IMG/VR virus record: IMGVR_UViG_3300024290_000003
Span: 1-64,000 of that record
Reading direction: 5' to 3' (one strand)
Source: a virus
Length of the DNA stretch: 64,000 nucleotides
The translations under genes were made by a program, and so were the position numbers. Positions 47,759-55,210 of this stretch are shown piece after piece. The notes below the pieces were generated by a model that ran no database searches, was not told the origin of the DNA, and saw only the letters and a list, made by a program, of their open reading frames with translations. Every line of letters starts with the position of its first letter. The stretch's first letter is position 1.

Positions 47759-47787
47759 ATCTTAAATCCAACGTTGGATATTGTCAA
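47759..47787 (-). promoter_or_regulatory. Minus-strand promoter with palindromic operator in its spacer
   Basis: On the minus strand: TTGACA (47787-47782), 17-nt spacer, TAAGAT (47764-47759). The spacer holds ATCCAACGTTGGAT, a perfect 14-bp palindrome (47766-47779), ideally placed for a repressor. The -35 overlaps the stop of the upstream minus-strand gene. Confidence 0.75.
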
Positions 47788-47960
47788 GGATTATCTTGAA
47801 CTATTTTGCGAGCGGCTTTGGTCTCGCGGATCTTGAGCACGCGCGCGCTGGCCTCGGTGCGCCATCCTGCCGAATGGCAAGCGGGGCAGAATACGGGCAG
47901 CTTGGCCGTGCGCCGCAGCCAGGTGTGGTGGCAGCGCAGGCAGGTGAGCTCGGACTTCAT
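47784..47960 (-). CDS. 58-residue zinc-ribbon protein
   Basis: From ATG 47960. CLRCHHTW and CPACHS form two CxxC knuckles 16 residues apart, followed by a basic tail. A minimal zinc ribbon, probably DNA- or protein-binding. Confidence 0.55.
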   Translation of the reverse strand: MKSELTCLRCHHTWLRRTAKLPVFCPACHSAGWRTEASARVLKIRETKAARKIVQDNP

Positions 47961-48172
47961 GAGCGTGCCTCGGGTTTCTCTGGTGCTTTGGGCGGGATGT
48001 GATTCAGCACGTAATGCGTCTCGTACTCGGGCGGCATCAATCCCAAGTCCCGGCTGATGAAGGTTTTTCCGCAGGCGCAGCGCACCTTCTGCCACTTCCA
48101 GAACGTCCAGCAATACCACGGGCAGGGGATATCGGGCATATAGCCCAAGAGCGGATCATAACGGGCTGTCAT
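47957..48172 (-). CDS. Small Cys/Trp-rich protein
   Basis: 71 residues from ATG 48172, chosen for its ATGA overlap with the upstream stop. CPWYC and CAC give a possible zinc site; a Pro-rich C-terminus follows. Function is unknown. Confidence 0.5.
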   Translation of the reverse strand: MTARYDPLLGYMPDIPCPWYCWTFWKWQKVRCACGKTFISRDLGLMPPEYETHYVLNHIPPKAPEKPEARS

Positions 48173-48378
48173 GGCTGGACCTTGCATTGTGGCTCCTGAC
48201 TTCGATGAATCATCCAATCGACTTGCCCGTCAATGTGGTGTGTTAGCCAGCCCATTTCAAGTGCGTAAGTGTGAACCTTGCTATTGACGGAGACCGGCAG
48301 TAGTTTGGTTTTATCAGCCTCCCGCACTTTGCGCTTGGCGTCCTCCCACATCACTAGCTTTCGATCAGTGGTTTTCAT
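48169..48378 (-). CDS. Small hypothetical protein
   Basis: 69 residues with a GGAGAC-type site before the ATG. Lys-rich helical N-terminal half, then beta/Trp-rich. No family is recognised. Confidence 0.45.
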   Translation of the reverse strand: MKTTDRKLVMWEDAKRKVREADKTKLLPVSVNSKVHTYALEMGWLTHHIDGQVDWMIHRSQEPQCKVQP

Positions 48379-48395
48379 GGTGTCTCCTTTGGGGG

Positions 48396-48617
48396 TTAGG
48401 CGGCAAATACGGCTTTGAATTGTTCGTTGAAGCCGCGCTCATACGCCAGCTTGTCGGCGAGCATGGTTTGCAGCCGGACCCCGATCTTAGCCTCGCGCCT
48501 TGCCATGCCGTAAGGGTCTACGATGCCGACCACTCCGGGAGCCATTAGCTTGCGTGCGAACGCATCGCCGAGCGACCGTCCCGCGTGTTCCGCTGCGCTT
48601 AATTGTTTTATCATCAT
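48396..48617 (-). CDS. Small hypothetical protein, first gene of a leaderless operon
   Basis: 73 residues; ATG 48617 lies about at the predicted transcription start of the promoter at 48623-48651, so the mRNA would have no leader. Helical, Ala/Leu-rich. As the first gene of its operon it may be regulatory, but no DNA-binding motif is evident. Confidence 0.5.
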   Translation of the reverse strand: MMIKQLSAAEHAGRSLGDAFARKLMAPGVVGIVDPYGMARREAKIGVRLQTMLADKLAYERGFNEQFKAVFAA

Positions 48618-48622
48618 GATGT

Positions 48623-48651
48623 ATCTTAATACGTCATCACAGAACAGTCAA
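48623..48651 (-). promoter_or_regulatory. Minus-strand sigma70-type promoter, leaderless output
   Basis: On the minus strand: TTGACT (48651-48646), 17-nt spacer, TAAGAT (48628-48623), the same -10 as the DUF3560 promoter. The expected start (~48616) coincides with the ATG at 48617. An imperfect inverted repeat surrounds the -10. Confidence 0.65.
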
Positions 48652-48755
48652 GCACTATTTCGCATCCAGCGCATTTTTCCGCGCTTCTAGCTGATTCCAT
48701 GGGAGATTGAGTTACGTCCGCTCTACGCAAACAATCACTTGCTGAGTCCTTCGGA

Positions 48756-49040
48756 GTGCCGGCCGACTTGGTGTCAATCCAGGATGCGGCCGCGATCATC
48801 GGAGTAACGCGCTACGCCGTCTATGACTGGTTCCGCTCTGGCAAGATCGGCCTCTATGGCCACCCAGGCTCTTACCGCGTCTCTGTCGCTGAATGCCTAC
48901 CGCGAGTGACGGCCAAGAATCGGCTAAAGCCGCATTTGAGACCTCATGGCTTCAAGAAGAAAAGCGTTCGCTCTGGCAAACAGTCCCAAAGTGCCGAAAT
49001 ATCGGCACCTGATCCAGCAGCCGGAGAGCCTCGGTCGTGA
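48756..49040 (+). CDS. Excisionase/MerR-type HTH protein
   Basis: 94 residues from GTG 48756; the frame opens ~15 codons earlier without a good start codon. Residues ~5-50 match the winged HTH_17 pattern (SIQDAAAIIGVTRYAVYDWFRSGKI...YRVSVAE), common in excisionases and small regulators. The basic tail is variable. It is divergent from the leaderless minus-strand operon. With an integrase 19 kb away, either an excisionase or a transcription switch is possible. Confidence 0.6.
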   Translation: MPADLVSIQDAAAIIGVTRYAVYDWFRSGKIGLYGHPGSYRVSVAECLPRVTAKNRLKPHLRPHGFKKKSVRSGKQSQSAEISAPDPAAGEPRS

Positions 49041-49338
49041 TGCGTATACTTGTGCAAAGTATGCGCGAGTGTTGATAAATAAGGACTTGACTGCTGCTGT
49101 GCCCAATGTATTGCCCAGAACCAGGCAGCCGGCGACGCCATAACGCTCCATCTGCCGGTATTTCGGCGCTAGGGTGGTCTCGATCCGACGCCGACCCGAC
49201 CAGAGGGGAGGGGCATCAATCTTTGCAGGGTGCCTCAGCGTGCGGTGCCTGCTGAAGTGGTTTTCGTAAAAAAAAATATGTGGTTGGGGAGTTTGGGGGA
49301 TGGGGATTGTTGGGGCGTAGATGGGGGTAGGTTGCGAT
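49041..49338. other. 298-nt intergenic region with G-run cluster
   Basis: No credible gene. It holds a nine-A run near 49268-49276 and then five runs of four or five G at 49286-49289, 49295-49299, 49302-49305, 49312-49315 and 49323-49327, with loops of 2-7 nt, matching the G-quadruplex pattern on the plus strand. A promoter for the next genes could lie here but none is clear. Confidence 0.6.
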
Positions 49339-49533
49339 ATGGGGTTTGAGTTAGTGGAGAAGGGTCGCGCGGTGAGGCGGTGGTGCGGGGAGCACGGGCT
49401 GCACCGGGGGAAGGAGTGTCCTGGGTGCCGGGAGGAGCGAAAGTGGACCACTTCTGATTCGTATGCGCGGCTGGTAGTGGCGCAGATGTTGAAGCAGATC
49501 GAGGCGTTCGAGCGCAGAAGGGCGGTGGGTTGA
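49339..49533 (+). CDS. Small zinc-knuckle protein
   Basis: 64 residues from ATG 49339 with AGG 7 nt upstream; ATG 49321 is an alternative. 'CGEHGLHRGKECPGC' provides a Cys/His zinc site, followed by a helix. It includes a TGGACCA word on its DNA (49444-49452) like the operator downstream. Confidence 0.5.
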   Translation: MGFELVEKGRAVRRWCGEHGLHRGKECPGCREERKWTTSDSYARLVVAQMLKQIEAFERRRAVG

Positions 49534-49576
49534 TGTACGGTAGTTATACTTCTGTACGTGGCCCAAAAAGGGCTTG

Positions 49577-49599
49577 TTTTGGACCACTCTGGTCCAAAA
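49577..49599. promoter_or_regulatory. Perfect 10-bp inverted-repeat operator
   Basis: TTTTGGACCA and TGGTCCAAAA flank a CTC spacer. It lies just upstream of the winged-HTH gene, so autoregulation is likely. The core TGGACCA recurs as AAGTGG-A-CCACTT at 49442-49454, at 49829 and at 50331. Confidence 0.6.
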
Positions 49600-49609
49600 A
49601 GGCGGGATT

Positions 49610-50026
49610 TTGAACCGCTTTTCGAAGGTTCCGCCGGAGGTTTTGTACGATCAAAACCTTACCGTAGAGCACCTTAGGGTGTACGGGGCGCTGGCTTCGA
49701 GCGTTCGCGGCGGGCGCAACACGACAAACATTGGGCAGCGGCTGATTTCGAAGCTGACGAAACTCAGCAAAACCACTGTAGGCAGGAGACTTAAGGAATT
49801 GGCAGAGTTCGGGCATGTGGTGTCAGAAGTGGACCACAAAGGGATGCGGGCGCACTTTCGAATGATATCGCCGGTATTTGCGGTTTATGATCGCAAAAGC
49901 TATGGAAGGAAAGGCGTTAATGTTGGCGGCATGAGTTCGACAGTGCGCGTGGCGAGTGCCTGGGCGAAGACCAGCGTGGACCGGTCGGAGATCGACGCCA
50001 TTCTGGGGCGGAAGGAGAGCGCGTGA
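49610..50026 (+). CDS. Winged helix-turn-helix protein (HTH_36-like)
   Basis: 138 residues from TTG 49610, with AAGGCGGG upstream; a TTG at 49574 would overlap the operator. Residues ~5-70 carry the pattern seen in phage and plasmid replication-initiator or regulator domains: LT..HLRVYGALAS, then IS.LTKLSKTTVGRRLKEL and a wing. The remainder is variable. It may bind the TGGACCA repeats around it. Confidence 0.6.
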   Translation: MNRFSKVPPEVLYDQNLTVEHLRVYGALASSVRGGRNTTNIGQRLISKLTKLSKTTVGRRLKELAEFGHVVSEVDHKGMRAHFRMISPVFAVYDRKSYGRKGVNVGGMSSTVRVASAWAKTSVDRSEIDAILGRKESA

Positions 50027-50232
50027 GCGAGACCGAAGAAGGCGTGCTCACTACCGTTTTCGTCTGCGATGGCATAGATGCTGGCCATGTTGGGCTGGTT
50101 CTGCGTGGAGTTCCACTGACGGAATACGACGGCGAGATCGTGCCGGGAGTAAGGATGACACCAAAGCAAGCACGTAACATCGCCGGACTGCTGCTGGAAA
50201 TGGCCGAAGATGTTGAACGGGAGAGCGTGTGA
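50023..50232 (+). CDS. Small acidic hypothetical protein
   Basis: 69 residues, GTG start overlapping the upstream stop. Beta-rich N-terminal half, helical C-terminal (MTPKQARNIAGLLLEMAED). No family is recognised. Confidence 0.45.
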   Translation: MSETEEGVLTTVFVCDGIDAGHVGLVLRGVPLTEYDGEIVPGVRMTPKQARNIAGLLLEMAEDVERESV

Positions 50233-50384
50233 GCTACCTGATCGCGCCGCGCTACGGAACGCAGGGGCGCAAGTGGGCGCTGATGGACTCGACCGGGGTG
50301 CTGTACTACCGGGCGAGCGTGCAGGAGTTGCTGGACCACCTGCTGCGGTTCAGCGGTAGGATTGAGGTGGAGATACGGCCATGA
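50229..50384 (+). CDS. 51-residue hypothetical protein
   Basis: Runs from a GTG overlapping the upstream TGA to a TGA overlapping the next ATG. Two beta strands, then a helix (SVQELLDHLLRF) and an end strand. Coupling supports it; function is unknown. Confidence 0.45.
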   Translation: MSYLIAPRYGTQGRKWALMDSTGVLYYRASVQELLDHLLRFSGRIEVEIRP

Positions 50385-50815
50385 GTGCGAGGCCACGTCA
50401 GAACGACTGCCAGCATGAGCCGCCGTATCCCGATCACGATTGCGTGGTATTTAGCATCCGATCGCCTGAGATGACGGCTCATCTGGCGAGTCACCGCTGT
50501 GCAATCGAGGAGCCGCATTCGGTTGCTGTGTGCGGGGAATGGTGTCGCACAGCCGACGACCCGCAGGGCGTGAGCGAGGCGGATGCAAAGTACACCTGCC
50601 CGGTCTGCCTGTTCCCGGCGATGCCGCATGAACCAGCGCCGCTATCCGAGCATATCTGCCCGTGCTGTGGGACGCAATTCGGTTACGACGACGCCATGGA
50701 AAGCCACGCGGAACTCCGCGAGCGCTGGAAGGCGGCGGGGTGCCCGTGGCATAGCAAGCGGATGAAAGCGCCGGACGGTTGGGACCCGAAAGTGCAATTG
50801 GCCGCCGCCTCATGA
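50381..50815 (+). CDS. Double zinc-ribbon protein
   Basis: 144 residues. 'CPVC' and 'ICPCCGTQFGYDD' with 'ELRERWKAAGCPW' follow the pattern of a widespread small cysteine-rich family (CPVCGY... CPCCG.EFGYDD...LR..WI..G..W). The N-terminal half has a further Cys/His set. Function is unknown; probably an intracellular zinc protein. Confidence 0.55.
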   Translation: MSARPRQNDCQHEPPYPDHDCVVFSIRSPEMTAHLASHRCAIEEPHSVAVCGEWCRTADDPQGVSEADAKYTCPVCLFPAMPHEPAPLSEHICPCCGTQFGYDDAMESHAELRERWKAAGCPWHSKRMKAPDGWDPKVQLAAAS

Positions 50816-51024
50816 TCGACCTGCGTATCAGCATCCACGAATACGGCGCACGCGGCCATCAGTCGGGGCGCGGGACGCACGTCGATGCGGGCGACCACAG
50901 CGGCAACGGGCCGGCGGTGCGGGTGCGGTGCCTGGGCGAGCAACCGGATGACGACCAGCGGACGCGCTGGCTTGCGGAGGAATCGCGGGCCTATGCTCGG
51001 TTTCGGAGGAGTTTGAGCAGATGA
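50812..51024 (+). CDS. Small hypothetical protein
   Basis: 70 residues from ATG 50812. Gly/Arg/Asp/His-rich, few predicted helices. Coupled to both neighbours. No family is recognised. Confidence 0.45.
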   Translation: MIDLRISIHEYGARGHQSGRGTHVDAGDHSGNGPAVRVRCLGEQPDDDQRTRWLAEESRAYARFRRSLSR

Positions 51025-51821
51025 CAGCGACCGAGCAGAACGTTACCAATGGCGTTGGCGGGGTAGTTCACCGCTGGAGCCACCATGAGCAACTATACCT
51101 CCGGCTTCTGAAGCGCTGCCTCACGCGCGAACTTTTCCCTGACGGCCATGTGGCGATGGATCTGATGACTCACCGGGTTGTAGATCCATCGCTACGGCGC
51201 GTTGGACGCGACTGGCCGAGCGAAGCCGAGACTATGATCGGCATGGAGCGCCTGAATAACGTTCAGCAACTTGTGGGGAACGTGCTGAAGTACAGCATAC
51301 CCGGCGATCTGGTGGAGTGTGGCGTATGGCGCGGCGGCTGCACCATTTTCATGCGTGCGCTGCTCGCTCTGTTCTCCGATAACTGCCGGCGCGTCTGGGT
51401 CTGCGATTCCTTCCAAGGCCTGCCGAAGCCCGATGCTGAGCGGTATCCAGCCGATGCCGGAGACCGCCACCATGAACTTGCGCCGTACCTCGGCGTCTCG
51501 CTGCGCGAGGTGAAGGACAACTTCCGGCGCTACGAAATGCTGGATGATCGCGTCAAGTTCGTAGAGGGCTGGTTTGCCGACAGCCTGCCGGCGGCGCCCA
51601 TCGATAAGATCGCCGTACTGCGCATCGACGGCGATATGTACGGCTCGACTTGGGAAGCGCTGACGGCGCTTTATCCGAAGGTATCGGAGGGCGGCTACGT
51701 GATTGTGGACGATTACGCGCTCAAGGGATGCCGGGCCGCGGTGGACGATTTCCGCGAACAGAACGGGATGGTGAAGGACTTGGAAGTAATCGACTGGACC
51801 GGCGTGTGGTGGATGAAATGA
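51021..51821 (+). CDS. TylF/MycF-like O-methyltransferase
   Basis: 266 residues. The family layout is clear: RCLTRELF near 32-39, GRDWP..AETMIG near 62-74, AdoMet loop ECGVWRGG (99-106), DSFQGLP near 129-135, and the metal-binding acids D203/D205 and D230/D231 in RIDGD and VIVDDY. Enzymes of this family methylate sugar hydroxyls in antibiotics and surface glycans. In a phage with two glycosyltransferase-like genes, modification of a glycan or DNA-linked sugar is plausible. Ends GVWWMK, a repeated junction. Confidence 0.8.
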   Translation: MTATEQNVTNGVGGVVHRWSHHEQLYLRLLKRCLTRELFPDGHVAMDLMTHRVVDPSLRRVGRDWPSEAETMIGMERLNNVQQLVGNVLKYSIPGDLVECGVWRGGCTIFMRALLALFSDNCRRVWVCDSFQGLPKPDAERYPADAGDRHHELAPYLGVSLREVKDNFRRYEMLDDRVKFVEGWFADSLPAAPIDKIAVLRIDGDMYGSTWEALTALYPKVSEGGYVIVDDYALKGCRAAVDDFREQNGMVKDLEVIDWTGVWWMK

Positions 51822-52111
51822 AAGGCACAGATTTTGTTGATCTAACTCAGGAAGTAATCGCCAACAAGGCCGTGTTTTGCCCGCGTTGCGGTAAAAATCC
51901 ACTTATCATTGGATGGGAAAACACGCTGTTCGCTGTCGTGTGTCCCGATGGCATATCGTCGATACCGCCTATTGTCCCGTTATGCCAATGTCACCACAAC
52001 ATCGAAGCTGCGATCACGGCGTGGAATTCAATGAGCCTTCCTCAGCTTTGTATGGAGCTACCAGCCGAAACAGTTGAGCGACATCCTGCTGAAGTGTGGT
52101 GGATGAAATGA
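51818..52111 (+). CDS. Lar-like zinc-ribbon protein, copy 1
   Basis: 97 residues from ATG 51818. FCPRCG (~20-25), a VVCP strand, a CQCHHN patch and IEAAITAWNSM near the end follow the pattern of Lar-type restriction-alleviation and related phage zinc ribbons. It is a tandem paralogue of the next gene (VDLTQE..I). Ends in WWMK as does the upstream gene. Confidence 0.6.
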   Translation: MKGTDFVDLTQEVIANKAVFCPRCGKNPLIIGWENTLFAVVCPDGISSIPPIVPLCQCHHNIEAAITAWNSMSLPQLCMELPAETVERHPAEVWWMK

Positions 52112-52422
52112 CGAACGTTGTTGACTTAACTCAGGAACTGATTGGCTACAACGCCGTGTGCTGCCTGCGTTGCGGTAAAAAGCCTCGCGTCTTTGGATCG
52201 GGCGATCTGGGAAAACTCGGCAATGGTTTATTCAGTATCGTCTGCTGCCATGGCACCAACTCTTACACGTCCATCGAATCGGCGATTGAGGCGTGGAATC
52301 AGATGAACCCTGCGCCCGTTATTGCAGAGGCGCAGCACACAGCCGAGCAACCGGAGCAACTGGAGCCGCTGAGTGCTCGCCTGCGCCGTTTGGCCGATGA
52401 AGCTGAGGAGCGGGGATTGTAA
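52108..52422 (+). CDS. Lar-like zinc-ribbon protein, copy 2
   Basis: 104 residues from ATG 52108. VDLTQELI, CLRCGKKPRVFG, IVCC and ESAIEAWNQM align with copy 1, then a unique acidic helical C-terminus (~65-104). It arose by tandem duplication. Lar-type proteins modulate host type I restriction; that role is inferred here. Confidence 0.6.
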   Translation: MTNVVDLTQELIGYNAVCCLRCGKKPRVFGSGDLGKLGNGLFSIVCCHGTNSYTSIESAIEAWNQMNPAPVIAEAQHTAEQPEQLEPLSARLRRLADEAEERGL

Positions 52423-52423
52423 A

Positions 52424-52618
52424 TTGCCCTGGACACCGCATCAGGCCATAAAGCACAACAAGGCCGCAAAGCTCAAAGGTTTGCAGCACCAGTGGAGCGA
52501 TGTCGCTAACAGCGTGCTCCAGCGAACGGGCGATGATGCGCAGGCTATCCGCACGGCGAACGGGGTTTTGAAGAAAGAACGGGCGGCAGGAACGAAAGTG
52601 AGAGTGAGGCATCCATGA
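52424..52618 (+). CDS. Small helical protein, phage-type
   Basis: 64 residues from TTG 52424. 'HQAIKHNKAAK' and 'WSDVANSVLQRTGDDAQAIRTANGVLK' give the look of a short conserved helical protein seen in phages and hosts, with His/Asn-Lys at the start. Coupled to the next gene by ATGA. Function is unknown. Confidence 0.5.
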   Translation: MPWTPHQAIKHNKAAKLKGLQHQWSDVANSVLQRTGDDAQAIRTANGVLKKERAAGTKVRVRHP

Positions 52619-52965
52619 GAGTCGAACGGCGATGGTTCTTTAGATTATTGGCTGGCTTGATACCGGGATTGGCCAGCGCGGGGCAGGAAAAGGAAATCGA
52701 CAAGATCAGGGCCACCGATGGGTACGACGTAATGACCCCGGCTCCGAGAATATTAGGGGTTGAAATCCCAACCGATCTTGATGAGACGGATGAGTTCATA
52801 ATATTTCGAACCATCGGCCCAGACGGAGATAAAGAGCACAAAATTCCGTGGTACGGGTTGCATTACGCACTCCATTACGGCCATCTCAATCACCTGTGGC
52901 CGTCATCGAAATTAGTCGCGGGTCACTCCCATGGTATTCAATCGGGGAAACGTCATGATGAATAG
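52615..52965 (+). CDS. Hypothetical protein with signal-like N-terminus
   Basis: 116 residues. Arg-rich start and hydrophobic 8-22 look like a weak signal peptide or anchor; the rest is beta/charged with His-rich 'GLHYALHYGHLNHLW'. No family is recognised. Confidence 0.5.
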   Translation: MRVERRWFFRLLAGLIPGLASAGQEKEIDKIRATDGYDVMTPAPRILGVEIPTDLDETDEFIIFRTIGPDGDKEHKIPWYGLHYALHYGHLNHLWPSSKLVAGHSHGIQSGKRHDE

Positions 52966-53269
52966 AGGCAGAGGCTATGAAGGAATCAACCGCGCGGTCG
53001 GCCATAAGACCGGTCGTCCTAGAGAAACGCATCCATCCGTCCGCAATGAGCCGCTCAAAGCAGACGAAACCACCATGGCCGGTCCTGCGCGAGACCCTGA
53101 GAGCTGGGCCTCCGACGGCTACGGCTTCACCGAGCACGGCCCGACCGAGTGGGACTCCAAATCGGGCGACAGCCAGGACGACGGCAACGCCTCGATGATG
53201 ATGCGCTCGATGCCGAAAAAGAAGCCGATGCGCGGCATGGCGCGGAAGATGAGCGGATTGCAGAGGTGA
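52955..53269 (+). CDS. Disordered hypothetical protein
   Basis: 104 residues from ATG 52955 with GGGGAAA upstream. Gly/Asp/Ser-rich and mostly disordered; the end is Met/Lys/Arg-rich. It is the first of several low-complexity small proteins before the terminase, perhaps virion components. Confidence 0.45.
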   Translation: MMNRGRGYEGINRAVGHKTGRPRETHPSVRNEPLKADETTMAGPARDPESWASDGYGFTEHGPTEWDSKSGDSQDDGNASMMMRSMPKKKPMRGMARKMSGLQR

Positions 53270-53273
53270 CACG

Positions 53274-53804
53274 ATGAACCCGCAAATTCTGATGGCGTTA
53301 ATGCAGCAGTTCCGTAATCAGCAGCAAGGCGGTGGCGGCAATGGCTGGGGCGGCGGTGGATACGGCGGCGGTCAGGGCGGAAGCGGCTGGGGCTACCCGC
53401 CGTCACGCGATCCGAATTACTACCAGAATTACGCGCAGCAAAATCAGAACCAAAATTATGGGTCTGGCGGTGAAGACCCATCGTCCTATGGCCATCCCTA
53501 TGGCGGCGGGTATGGTTACGGTGGCGGGTATCAGGGAAACGGCGGCGGGTTCGGATTCGGCCAGCAGCAGCGCAATCCCTGGGGTGGTGGGGGTTGGGGC
53601 GGCGGTTGGGGCAACAACTACTATCAAAATCGGATGCGCCAACCTCAAGATCAGCGTCCAATCAACGACGCCGCGCCCGCAGCTACAGAGACCGCTCAGT
53701 CAGGCAGTGCCGATCAGAGCGCCGCGCCGAGCAACAGTTCCGGTTCAATGCAGTGGCCGCGAATGAGCGGTATGTTCGGCCGCAGACAGGCCTACGAATT
53801 TTAG
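53274..53804 (+). CDS. Gly/Tyr/Asn-rich low-complexity protein
   Basis: 176 residues, residues 15-120 almost entirely Gly, Tyr, Asn, Gln and Trp, like prion-like or phase-separating domains. The C-terminus is Ala/Ser/Pro-rich. Starts MNPQILMALMQQF. Position ahead of terminase suggests a minor virion protein; the role is unknown. Confidence 0.5.
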   Translation: MNPQILMALMQQFRNQQQGGGGNGWGGGGYGGGQGGSGWGYPPSRDPNYYQNYAQQNQNQNYGSGGEDPSSYGHPYGGGYGYGGGYQGNGGGFGFGQQQRNPWGGGGWGGGWGNNYYQNRMRQPQDQRPINDAAPAATETAQSGSADQSAAPSNSSGSMQWPRMSGMFGRRQAYEF

Positions 53805-53819
53805 CAAAGGAGAAGTACA

Positions 53820-54125
53820 ATGCCAGTCAAATTCACAGTCGATCACGTCAAGGCGGCGCAGCAGCAGGCCGAACTCATTCGCCTTCTTTTCGATGAACTC
53901 CGGCGGTTTGCCAACGAGAGCACACACATGGATGACCCGTTGCATCCGGCGCGGCTCGAAGCCAAAACCATCCTCGACAGTTCCAAGTTCCGCGACATGC
54001 CCGATGCTCTGCTGTCTCTCAGCAAGGCTCTGGTCGTGTTTCAAGCGAAGTACGACGGACTGGCCGGCGCAGAGGAAGCCTCAAAAACTCCCGCTAAGCC
54101 CGCGCCAGCGCCGGCCAAGGTATAG
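53820..54125 (+). CDS. Small helical hypothetical protein
   Basis: 101 residues with an AAAGGAGA site. Helical body (1-85), then a Lys/Pro/Ala tail. No family is recognised. Probably co-transcribed with the packaging genes. Confidence 0.5.
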   Translation: MPVKFTVDHVKAAQQQAELIRLLFDELRRFANESTHMDDPLHPARLEAKTILDSSKFRDMPDALLSLSKALVVFQAKYDGLAGAEEASKTPAKPAPAPAKV

Positions 54126-54129
54126 CGCC

Positions 54130-54540
54130 ATGCTGGGCATGTACAACCGCTCGAAACGCAACGGCGGCTTCCTGTCGGGGCCGAACCATCGGCTGTTGGG
54201 CAACGACGATCAGATGTCGCGTGCCGCAGCCATGCAGGAGCCGGATCAGGACGATTCCGGTTCCGGTATGGCGCTCAAAGACGATGACACCGATGATCAG
54301 GAGCACCAGGGCGGCGGCAAGGACGCCGCTCCCAACTACCGCAAGGCCGATGGAATGGACGATTGCGGCGGATGCATCCATTTCGATCACAGCCAGGGCG
54401 AGTGCAAGATGTACGACTTCCCGACGACCGCCGACATGGTGTGCGATTCCTACAAGCCTGAAGGCGACGAAATGAACCCGGCGGGCGGCGACGGCATGAC
54501 GATGCCGCAGGCGAACACGGTCGGCAGCCCGCCGTACTGA
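54130..54540 (+). CDS. Cys-rich acidic protein
   Basis: 136 residues from ATG 54130. Acidic, Gly/Asp-rich body with a Cys cluster near 82-109 (CGGCIHFDH...CKMYD...CDSY), a four-Cys pattern that recurs in phage virion-region proteins and resembles HiPIP-like iron-sulfur sites. Role unknown. Confidence 0.5.
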   Translation: MLGMYNRSKRNGGFLSGPNHRLLGNDDQMSRAAAMQEPDQDDSGSGMALKDDDTDDQEHQGGGKDAAPNYRKADGMDDCGGCIHFDHSQGECKMYDFPTTADMVCDSYKPEGDEMNPAGGDGMTMPQANTVGSPPY

Positions 54541-54541
54541 C

Positions 54542-55210
54542 GTGCCGCGCAAAAAGACCACGCCGCAAGGCTACAGCCACGTCCTGCTCGCGCGGGAAAT
54601 CTGGCGCGAGTACGAAGATAAGCGCCCCAGCCCAGGCGAGTACGATAACTGGGTCCGCGAAACCGCTGCCAAGTTCGAAGTTGATGAATCGCTCATCCGG
54701 CAGCAACTCGCCACGCAAGCCCGCGCTTTCCGGGCCAATAAAAAGAGCGTCGAGGCCACAGTAGCGCAGCAGGTCGCCGAACTGGTCGGAGCGACGCAGG
54801 AAAAGGCGCTGCTGACGCTCGCAGCCGGTCTCGAAGCCGGGATCGCCAAGCCGCTACTCGACAAGAGCGGCAAGCCGATCCTCGATGAGGACACCGGCAA
54901 ACCGATGGTGTTCGAGGTCCCAGACTGGGTAGCGCGAATCGCGGCCGTCAAAGAGATCAACAAGATTTATGGAGCCTACGCGCCTTCTCAGGTCGAGATC
55001 AAGGAAGAGAAGCACGTCTTCCATCACCTCAGTGAAGCGGAGTTGATGCAGAGAGCACATGAACTCGCCATCGACATTAGTCGACTTGCAACGGAAGGTT
55101 CTCGAACAGGAGAAATTACGGGACGAACTGACCTACCGGAAGCTGGAAAAGGACGCGCTTTACTGGCTGACCCATCACACAAAGACGAAGGACGAACAAG
55201 ACCCAGTTAA
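54542..55210 (+). CDS. Terminase small subunit-like protein
   Basis: 222 residues, GTG start. N-terminal ~75 residues are helical and basic, like a DNA-recognition HTH; the middle (~80-150) is an oligomerisation-type helical part; the last ~50 residues lie in DNA also coding the next gene and look like out-of-frame sequence. Position directly before the terminase ATPase supports the call; sequence evidence alone is modest. Confidence 0.6.
   Translation: MPRKKTTPQGYSHVLLAREIWREYEDKRPSPGEYDNWVRETAAKFEVDESLIRQQLATQARAFRANKKSVEATVAQQVAELVGATQEKALLTLAAGLEAGIAKPLLDKSGKPILDEDTGKPMVFEVPDWVARIAAVKEINKIYGAYAPSQVEIKEEKHVFHHLSEAELMQRAHELAIDISRLATEGSRTGEITGRTDLPEAGKGRALLADPSHKDEGRTRPS

Noticed and set aside
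49041-49120. Promoter for the genes at 49.3 kb (TTGACT near 49085)
   Set aside because: No acceptable -10 at 16-18 nt spacing.
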